64,000 nt of DNA from Selaginella moellendorffii (lineage: Eukaryota; Streptophyta; Lycopodiopsida; Selaginellales; Selaginellaceae). The notes under the pieces are model-generated. The model worked only from the letters and a program-made list of their open reading frames with translations, searched no databases and had not been told where the DNA came from. Shown piece by piece: positions 56,667 through 64,000 of this stretch (the first letter of the stretch is position 1; the number at the start of each line of letters is the position of its first letter). The DNA lies in the NCBI RefSeq assembly GCF_000143415.4, contig NW_003314280.1, forward strand, positions 124,001 to 188,000, written 5' to 3'. Both the position numbers and the translations under genes were made by a program.

Positions 56667-58575
56667 CTACGCGGAGGCGTCCACTCCCATCTTGTGGCCC
56701 AAAACCCCCAGCTGGCGGCTCAACTCCGCGCCCGTCACCACCTCCGTGCAGCCATAAATGATGTTCTTGCCGGGTTGACACCTCTGGCCCAGCTCTACAA
56801 GGCTCCCATGCTCCAAGTAGTTGCCACCGCCAATCATGAACACGACAGCCTCCTTGAACGGGCCCTTGGTGTGAATTCCCGGCGCAGAGCCCTTGGGAGC
56901 ACGCGGATCCAGCGTCATGTAAGACTCCAGCTCGGGAGCCAGCCTTGCCTCCATCAGAGATTCCACGGTTCGTGTAAGAGCCAATTGTCTTCCCGCGGAC
57001 AGAAAGTTCTTGACGCCCGCTGTCACTGTTGTGGAGAGCCAGTCCACCAGGTTGCTCTTGCTGCCCGTGTTCACTGACGCCAGCGAGATGTTCAAGGACC
57101 GTATCCTTTTCACATAAAGAAACGATGTGACGTCCACCCGGGCCTCCCGAAGTGCTGCTTCCACAGATTCGATCTCTGCGCCCGCTGCGGATTCCATGGC
57201 CAGCAGATAGACGAGGCCAAGTCGCAATTTATCGTCGCTCGTACCCTTCCCCTTGAGGGCTCCCAGCAGCGCCGTCTTGTCAACCGTCCCCTTGGTCAGC
57301 ATGTCCTCCTCCAGCGAGTAGAAGCCATCCAGATTCCGGCTCTTTATCTCCCCCAAGAGCGCCGTCGCGATGTTGGTGTGCTTGTCAATCATCTTCTTGC
57401 GCTCCGTCAGCTCCGGGAGGGAGTTGACGGCGCTCATCAGGTGCTTGGTGTTCCCCAGCAGCTCTTGCTCGTCAAACGGCACGTCAGCACGCCCCCCGGT
57501 TCTCCTGTTCACCTCCTCCACGTCCTCCTTGTACTTTTTCAGCTGGGCCTCCACTTCTTCCGCCACCTTTGGGAAGGCGGCAGCGTTGTTGGCCACCCAG
57601 AAGGTGTCCGACTCATCCAGCTCGAACGACTTGGCCGCGCCCTTGCCCGCCACGCCGGCAGCCGCGCCCTCCCCCTGAACCACCACGCGGTTGAGCTTCA
57701 TGCCCAGGACGTCGTGCACCAGCGGCCTGTACGTCCACACGTGCTGCACGCCCACCGAGAGCTCAAAGTTCCTGTCGAAGATGCAGCAGAGAGGGCGCTG
57801 GAACGAGGTGCCAAAGTGGCCCGGCTCCGTGAAAAGGTTGTTCCTGGAGACGAGGTGGTCTCTGATCCTGGCGTCCAGCTGCGTCGCCACCATCTCCGCA
57901 GGCCCGCCCCGCGCACAGCGCAGCACCGGCACCACCCCGAGCGTGACGAACACCGAGAAGAGGCCGTTGACAATGGCGTCCACGGCGGCCTCGATGTCCT
58001 TGTCCTGGGCGCAAGGATCGTTGAGCCGGACGTACGTGTCGGGCAGCGCCAGCGAGAACATGGCCGTGTCGAGCGTGACGAACTCGGCGTACTGGTCAAA
58101 CACCTTGGAGAGGCGGTGCATGCAGTCGTTCTTGAGGGCCCCCATGGCGAGCTCCTCGAGCAGCGCGCGCGGGAGCGACGAGGAGAAGTTGAGGTGGAAG
58201 GACTCGTAGACGCCACGGGCGGCGTCCTGTATGATCCTGTGGATGTTGGGCGCGGTTGGCTGGACAAAGTAGATGGCGGGGGCGTCGGGGATGTTTTGGC
58301 GCTCCACGTCGATCATGAAGCAGATGGTGACCCCGTGCTTGCGCAGCTCGTGGAGGTGGATGAGCGGCGACAGGATGTCCCGGCAAAACTTATCCACCAC
58401 AAGCACCTTGTACACGGCGTCGTCGCCCGTGCCGCCCGCGGGGAGCGGCTGGTTGAGGTTGAGCATTCTCTTGATAACATCTGCGCGCAGCACCACCACG
58501 CTGCTCAGCTACGCCACAAAATCCAACCAGATCGAAGCTCTCACCTAGGTGCTTGTGGCGCAGCGACATCGCCAT
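56667..58575 (-). CDS. SLY1: SLY1, Sec1/Munc18-family protein
   Basis: Two exons (58575-58545, 58480-56667) close to 614 aa, the usual SLY1 length. The N-terminus is MAMSLRHKHLDVIKRMLNLN. Further landmarks are VYKVLVVDKFCRDILSPLIH, HGVTICFMIDVERQNIPDAP, IYFVQPTAPNIHRIIQDAAR, CCIFDRNFELSVGVQHVWTY, DTFWVANNAAAFPKVAEEVE and the C-terminal MIGGGNYLEHGSLVELGQRC. SLY1 binds Sed5/SYP3-type syntaxins and is required for ER-Golgi vesicle fusion. The intron (64 nt) falls in the N-terminal leader. Its stop is 64 bp from the maturase start on the same strand, and its start is 74 bp from the divergent YebC gene. Confidence 0.95.
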
Positions 58576-58649
58576 GGCTGCCTCGCTCCGCTGCGCGCCA
58601 AACAAACCCTAGATCTATCTTCGACTGACTAGGGCTTTGGCCATTACTA

Positions 58650-59867
58650 ATGTCAGCATTGGCGGGGTGCGTGCTCCTTCGCCCCTACACCCAGTCCCCC
58701 AAGGAGCTGCTTGTTCGCCCCCGGGAGGCGTGGGGAGCGCGGCGCGTGCCGCCGCGCCTCCTTGCTCCCCGCGGAATGGGAAGGCGCTCCAGCAAGATCG
58801 CTGCCAGGAAGGTAGGGTAGGCTTTTTTTTGCGCGATAGATACTTGTGGTCAAGGAATGCTGCCTTGTGTGAGCAGGGAGCGCAAGCGGCAAGGAAGATG
58901 AAGAGGAACCAAAGAATTGGCAAGCAGATCGCAAAAGCGTACGTGCACCAGATTGTTGTGTGTTCCCCGAGTCGGAGGTTTTGTGCTTGCACAGCGTTCG
59001 CGACGGCGGGCCAAATCCTGCGTCCAATCTGGTGCTGGCGTCGCTGCTGCAACAGGCCAGGGAGTGCAACTATCCCAAGGAGCACATTGACAAGCACCTG
59101 AGGAAGGCCACGGACAAGGATCAGCAAGACTACACCGAATGCATCTACGAGGTGCTGCATTTCACTGTCTCCTGTTGTGGCGCCATGCTTCAAAAGTCTG
59201 CGTTTCTCAGGCTTATGGCTTTGGAGGCGTTGGGCTTGTCATGGAGGCCCTCACAGACAACCCCAACCGAGCGTTTGCCAGCATCCGGGACGTGGTGAAG
59301 AAAAGTGGAGCCAAGATGGCGGACTCCGGTTCGGTCATGTTTGGATTCAAGCGAGCAGGAGTAATTGCGGTAAGGCCGGACAAAGTGGATGCCGACCACC
59401 TCTTGCTTGCAGCAATGGACGCGGGCGCGGAGGATCTCATCGCCCCTGAGCCCTGCCATGAAGAAGATACGGACGGAGCGGCAGCAGAGGAGAGGTATAA
59501 AAGCTCTCTCTCCCCATCTCTTAAGAGCAGCGACCGCTCTCTCTTCGCCTCTCATCGGCTTGGCTCGCCAGACACTACAAGGTTGTGATGCCGGTTGAGG
59601 AGTTTGGAGCCGTCAAGACGAAACTGAGCGAGGCCGGAATCAGCATGGACCTGGAAAGCTCTGGGCTCGAGTTTTTACCCGTGGCACCTGTGGAGGTGGG
59701 CTTCTCTCTCTCTCTCACTTTTACTGCCTCGCTAGGTTGTCAAGCATCGAGTGTTTGAGCAGGTGGACGATGAAGCAATGGAGCTCAACAGAGCCTTGAC
59801 AGACATGTTACTGGAGCTCGAAGACGTGGACGCTGTTTATTCCACGCAAAAACAAATAAAATTTTGA
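58650..59867 (+). CDS. YebC/PmpR-family (DUF28) organellar protein
   Basis: Six exons (58650-58811, 58877-58938, 58995-59151, 59211-59494, 59572-59695, 59763-59867) close to 297 aa. The first about 45 residues are basic and Ser/Pro-rich (VRPREAWGARRVPPRLLAPR), a likely organelle transit peptide. The conserved domain follows: RRSSKIAARKGAQAARKMKR, VRDGGPNPASNLVLASLLQQ, ARECNYPKEHIDKHLRKAT, YGFGGVGLVMEALTDNPNRA, MADSGSVMFGFKRAGVI and DDEAMELNRALTDMLLELED. Bacterial YebC proteins act as regulators or translation factors; the human mitochondrial relative TACO1 activates COX1 translation. Exact role here is inferred only by family. It begins 74 bp from SLY1 and ends 37 bp before PEX10. Confidence 0.93.
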
Positions 59868-59904
59868 TAAACCCTACCTAGCTTTGCCCTAGAATGCGAG
59901 CGGG

Positions 59905-61503
59905 ATGTTCCCTCCAGCCGCAGCTCCAGAGGTTATGCGCGCCGCCGAGAAGGACGAGCAATACGCTTCCTTCGTCTGCGAATCGTGCTACGATGCGTTT
60001 CGCCACGCATTTGGTATGTGTTCCTTTGTGCCAAATCGAATTGCAGTGCAGCTCATCCCATCCATGTCAACCAGGAACTCGGCTTGCTGTGGCCTACCAG
60101 AATGAGGTACAGAGCTTTCCTCTTTTGACACCACCGCGGCCACGACTTGTTTCCCTTTCAGACCAAACTTGCTGGCCGAGCCCTCTACTACCTCCTGACC
60201 ACGGGGGCGGGACTCCAGACCTTGGGCGAGGAGTATTGTGACATCTTACAGGCAAGAATCTTGCTGTTCTCTGTAGCTTTATGTTGGACTTGTTGCGTAT
60301 CAGGTGGCAGGGGCATCTGGCCTTCCCCCGTCTCCTGCTAGACGTGTTCTTCTCATCTTCTATCAAGCGATTCTCCCATATCTCGGAGAACGTCTCAGGT
60401 AATCAGGGAGACTGTTGGTAGTTCTCATGCTCCGTGTGCACTTCTCTCAGCTCCAGAGCAGCCGCACGAGGAATCCTGTTAGCAAACGAGGAGGGGAGGC
60501 GCGCACGCTCCTCGCTCTCGGGTGGAGAAAATACACGAGCTACAGCAACCAGTAGTCTTTCTTACACGGGGCTGCTGCAAAAGAGTGATCAAGTGCTCAA
60601 GTGGCTGCAATGTTTATGGTCTGCTGCCCTGCAGGGCTGGGCTGTGGTATGAATAGATTTATCGTCACAGCTGCTTGCTAAGCCCTTGTAACTGCAGATT
60701 CTACCTTCCTTGCGCGAAGCTCTTCTACTTCTTTCACGAGCGAACTTGATGCTCTTCTATTTCGATGGTAACTTGCGAGCTCATTTGCTTCATCCTTCAC
60801 TTTGACCGTCCTTGTCTTCAGGAATATATTATCATCTTGCAAAACGAGCAGCTCGAATACGTTACATCCATATGGGAAAGGCAGCGCAGCAAAGGCCCAG
60901 GTTTTGCGGAATGCTATCGATTGATATTACAGCCATGATCGTGGAAATTTGCAGGTACCACATGCTCGGTATGTTCCTACTTCTTCAACTATCGATTTTA
61001 AGCGGGCATTGGCTACGACGAAGTATTCTACCAGCTGTTGCTCTATCGATGCAATCACCCTCAGTTAACAGTGCCTCTCCTCCCGGAGGTGAAGTTTTTC
61101 TTTTATTTCTTTCCAAATATTTATAGATCTTGTCGTAATACATTATCAGCACCTCATCAAAGGATAACTATTCTGGATGAGGACGGAAACATGCCTCAGA
61201 GAAGCTCATTGGAACTAGAGGTGAGAATCAAACAGTTTGTGTGTAGAAAATAATCCCGTCGTGCAGAAGGAGGCTTCTTCGACGAAATGCCCACTGTGCT
61301 TAAGTCCCCGCCAAAATCCCACGGCAACGCCTTGCGGTCATGTGTTTTGCTGGTATGAACACGCTTTGGGTGTTGATCCTTCTACGGTTTTGACTTTCAG
61401 GACTTGCGTCGCGGAATGGTGCAATGAGAAACCCGAATGCCCACTCTGCCGAGCTCCAGTACTGCACTCTAGCCTCGTCTGCGTGTACCATGCAGATTTC
61501 TAA
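59905..61503 (+). CDS. PEX10: PEX10, peroxisome biogenesis RING protein
   Basis: A multi-exon gene. Translated segments: [40 protein letters not shown] with [58 protein letters not shown] and [21 protein letters not shown]-terminal C3HC4 RING follows: [40 protein letters not shown]. The fold and order match plant PEX10, a peroxisomal membrane ubiquitin ligase that works with PEX2 and PEX12 to recycle PEX5. One intron at about 60252 appears to use a GC donor (CAG|GCAAGA). A junction near 61089-61150 is ambiguous: an intron-like T-rich stretch stays in frame if retained, while splicing at the visible sites shifts frame. Confidence 0.92.
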
Positions 61504-61662
61504 ACAAGAGTGTGCTACGCGCATGCTTCCGAGGCGTCATTGTTGACTGTCATCTTTGAACCAGTCCCAACATTTGTCCTTTGTATCGTCCGGGGATATG
61601 AGGTGCACGCTCTCTGGTTTTTAACTAGTGTTTTGATTGCTCTGGATCTGGTGCAGGCATTG

Positions 61663-63651
61663 ATGGAAGTGAAAGCGCTTGTGCTGGCATCCCTGCTAAG
61701 TTTTCTTCGTCTTGCTGCGGGACAGAGCTTTACACTGAGCTCAGCATCCTTCAATTCAGAGGAGCGTGGTTATTTAAGTTCAGGGGATGCCACTTACGAG
61801 CCGTCGTGCGGCTGTGTGCACCTGACAACAAGCGAGTGGAATCAACAGCCTGTCAACTCTTCCGGCCGGATCGTCTACAGGCACCCCTTTGATTTTCGTG
61901 ACGACTCGCTGCGCGGCGTGGCCTCTTTCAACACCTCTTTCACTTTCCAGATCGTGCGAGTTTTTGAGGATGGCAACTCTGGGATTGGACCTGGGGCCGG
62001 AATGGCGTTTATGCTGGTTCCTGAAGCAAACATGAGGCTACCGAAAAACAGCTATGGGTTTTACATGGGGCTTTTGAACGAAACCATGCAAGGAAACAAC
62101 TCGACGCATATGCTAGCTGTGGAATTTGACGATGTGCTCAACACAGATGTTGGAGACCCCAGCGCAAGTCACGCAGGGGTGGATATCAACAGCGTCATCT
62201 CGGTCGCCACTGCCAACTTGACAGGAGAGTTCAACCTGACGGCAAACTATACGCTGACTGCTTGGATTGAATACGACGCTACGACGGACTGCCTGGAAGT
62301 TAGGATGGCAAGGAACAGTACGGAAAGGCCGCGCGAGTTCCTCCTCAGGACGAACTTCAGCTCCCGGGGCTGGAAACTGTCGGGTGTATTGAATCAAGAG
62401 CGGATGTACGTGGGGTTTTCGGCAGCAACGGGGCAGGATTGCTTCCAGTTTCACAGGCTGTATGCCTGGAATTTTACAATGTCCCGGGTGACGAAGTGCA
62501 ATGGCGTGGACTGTCCAGTGGTGAAGGTTCTGGTCGCGCTTTCGGTGGCTCTTGCTCTGGCCTTGATGGTGGCACTTGCCATGGTTGTGGTCTTTCGACG
62601 TACCAAAAAGATCGCCTACACCATTCACATGCCAGAGTCCGTTGGCATCACTCGGTTCTCATTCAAGGAGCTTCGGTCTGCCACCAGAGGATTCTCCAAA
62701 AAGCTGCTGCTGGGCCGCGGAGGTTTTGCCAGCGTCTACAAGGGCACTCTAAAGGATAGAACCGCGGTCGCGATCAAGTATTTGAACAGGGACAAGGCGG
62801 AAGCAGACTCGGAAAACAGCATCGCACAGTTTGTCGCGGAGATACGAGTGATTGGTCAGCTCCGGCACCGGAATCTCGTGGGACTCAAGGGATTCTGCTT
62901 CGAGAGAGCAAAGTTTTGCCTCGTCTACGAGTACATGCCAAATAGGAGCTTGGACAAGCACCTGTTTGATCCGAAGGGCAAGCTGGAGTGGCATCAGAGG
63001 CTGGCTATCTTGAGAGGAGTAGCGGAAGGTCTGGCATTTCTTCACGAAGGGTGGCAACAGCGCGTTCTCCATCGAGACGTCAAGGCAGCCAATGTTCTAC
63101 TAGACGCATCTTTTGGTGCCAAGCTGGGGGACTTTGGCTTCTCCAAGCTGGTAGATCACGGAACGGGCAGCTGGTACATGACAGCAGTGGGAACAACGGG
63201 ATACATGGCACCGGAGCTCTACACTGGAAGAGCAACCGAAAGAAGCGACGTCTACAGTTTTGGGATCCTGGCTCTGGAAGTGGTGAGCGGCCGACGAGCT
63301 ACGTCGCTGAGCAAAGACAAGAACGACGAGGACAGCGTGCTACTTGACTGGGTGCGGGAGTTGGCTTGCGATGGGCGGGACATGGAAGCCGTGGATCCCA
63401 GGCTCCATGAAGCAGCAGCAAGAGCGGAGGACATAGTTCGCGCAATTCGCCTGGGACTACACTGCTGTCAGCTGGAGGCGTATAAGCGGCCAACCATGCG
63501 GGCGTGCTGCCAACTTTTGCAGTCGAATGCTGCGTGCCTGGAAGCGCCTCCGATGCCAGCCATTGTTTCCAGCCCTTCCGTCAGAGGCTTGAGCCTCGAC
63601 GGCAGCGGCGAAGGCTTCAACGTCGATGATGATGCAAATCACTCGTCATGA
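61663..63651 (+). CDS. L-type lectin receptor-like kinase
   Basis: One intronless frame; the ATG at 61663 is chosen because it starts a signal peptide (LVLASLLSFLRLAAG), giving 662 aa. The frame is open further upstream without a better start. The ectodomain is a legume lectin: FNTSFTFQIV, GPGAGMAFMLVP, AVEFDDVLNTDVGDPSASHA, GVDINSVIS. There are several N-x-S/T sites. One transmembrane helix (VKVLVALSVALALALMVALA) is followed by a Ser/Thr kinase with glycine loop GRGGFASVYKG, VAIK lysine, catalytic HRDVKAANVLLD, DFGFSKL and GTTGYMAPELY, all key residues present. Such kinases sit in the plasma membrane and sense extracellular signals; the ligand is unknown. It starts 159 bp after the PEX10 stop. 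Confidence 0.95.
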   Translation: MEVKALVLASLLSFLRLAAGQSFTLSSASFNSEERGYLSSGDATYEPSCGCVHLTTSEWNQQPVNSSGRIVYRHPFDFRDDSLRGVASFNTSFTFQIVRVFEDGNSGIGPGAGMAFMLVPEANMRLPKNSYGFYMGLLNETMQGNNSTHMLAVEFDDVLNTDVGDPSASHAGVDINSVISVATANLTGEFNLTANYTLTAWIEYDATTDCLEVRMARNSTERPREFLLRTNFSSRGWKLSGVLNQERMYVGFSAATGQDCFQFHRLYAWNFTMSRVTKCNGVDCPVVKVLVALSVALALALMVALAMVVVFRRTKKIAYTIHMPESVGITRFSFKELRSATRGFSKKLLLGRGGFASVYKGTLKDRTAVAIKYLNRDKAEADSENSIAQFVAEIRVIGQLRHRNLVGLKGFCFERAKFCLVYEYMPNRSLDKHLFDPKGKLEWHQRLAILRGVAEGLAFLHEGWQQRVLHRDVKAANVLLDASFGAKLGDFGFSKLVDHGTGSWYMTAVGTTGYMAPELYTGRATERSDVYSFGILALEVVSGRRATSLSKDKNDEDSVLLDWVRELACDGRDMEAVDPRLHEAAARAEDIVRAIRLGLHCCQLEAYKRPTMRACCQLLQSNAACLEAPPMPAIVSSPSVRGLSLDGSGEGFNVDDDANHSS

Positions 63652-64000
63652 GCTGTTTAGATCTGAATCCGGCTGCTCGGAAGATGTGTTTTGGACGACG
63701 CCGCTGAGTGATGAACAGTGAGCATTTGTCGCGTTTGAGAGGCTTCTTCTTACCTGGCAAGGGGTTGTATTGCTCGCCGTAATCACAGGGACGGCTATGG
63801 CCTCGCCAATGCAAGCCGCCAAGATGCCATGTCTGCTGTGGAGTAGCTGGACAACCTTGCATTCGCGCGCACAAGAGAAGCAGCAATGGCGTTCTTGGAG
63901 AAGCCAGAAGAGCTTTCGGCCCAAAGTGCTGGAGGTTAGCAACCGCTTGTCAGCCTCACTGATATCTCCTTGCCAAGGCCAGCCACTGTTTTGCTTGATA
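63652..64000. other. Downstream region of the lectin kinase, no gene recognised
   Basis: Overlapping short open frames on the minus strand show no domain signature. It could include the 3' part of a gene beyond the window. Confidence 0.4.

Noticed and set aside
57378-58628. 416-residue plus-strand open frame
   Set aside because: It is the antisense shadow of the SLY1 coding sequence and has biased, repetitive composition with no domain.
61510-61662. Upstream extension of the lectin kinase frame
   Set aside because: It lacks a signal peptide and conserved residues; the ATG at 61663 begins a normal signal peptide.

Overview
This window reads as nuclear DNA of an early-diverging land plant, most likely a lycophyte of the Selaginella moellendorffii type. 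That is inference from gene content and architecture and was not checked against a database. Support: plant-specific genes (legume-lectin receptor kinase, PPR protein, LOG, bHLH121-like factor, GT31 enzyme, nuclear maturase); very short GT-AG introns, mostly 50-65 nt; intergenic spacers of tens to hundreds of bases; and a HEAT-repeat relative of the dynein assembly factor DNAAF5, expected only in plants with motile sperm.

The window has two halves. From 1 to about 27.8 kb it is a repeat-rich, mostly AT-rich graveyard. It holds the 5' end of a Ty3/gypsy element on the minus strand (LTR 1893-2550, PBS, gag, protease start) and a broken SET/RRM gene fragment at 3.1-3.9 kb. A hAT-type BED zinc-finger relic lies at 4.07-4.44 kb, followed by a decayed but nearly full-length Helitron with Rep and helicase (4.9-9.05 kb). 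A minus-strand run of worn cellular gene copies (RPA70-like, F-box/kelch, DNAAF5-like) occupies 10.3-15 kb, then near-featureless AT-rich DNA and an assembly gap (18486-19279). A nest of decayed LTR elements follows (19.3-26 kb), including a small TRIM-like element with matching 5-bp target duplications (21194-21926).

From about 27.8 kb to the end it is a tightly packed euchromatic gene array. In order: TAF15-like RNA-binding protein (-), an unidentified coiled-coil gene (+), SWC6/ZNHIT1 (-), hydroxyethylthiazole kinase (+), UPF3 (-), CDK5RAP3 (-), CUL4 (+), hexokinase (+), PPC decarboxylase/HAL3 (+), GNAT acetyltransferase (-), GT31 glycosyltransferase (+), PPR protein (+), a LINE relic (-), bHLH121-like factor (+), LOG (+), nuclear group II maturase (-), SLY1 (-), YebC/PmpR protein (+), PEX10 (+) and an L-type lectin receptor kinase (+). 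Exon structures were derived by hand from GT-AG sites and reading-frame phase; most close exactly to an open frame.

The genes are housekeeping functions from many pathways and do not form one operon-like system. What stands out is the layout. Many divergent pairs have start codons 20-200 bp apart, one convergent pair overlaps inside coding sequence (PPCDC/GNAT), and several same-strand neighbours are separated by fewer than 100 bp. I found no convincing previously undescribed multi-gene system. The best leads are the TRIM element, the Helitron, the maturase whose YADD motif reads YMDQ, the PPR gene with an in-frame stop in its E-like tail, and the dense bidirectional promoters.
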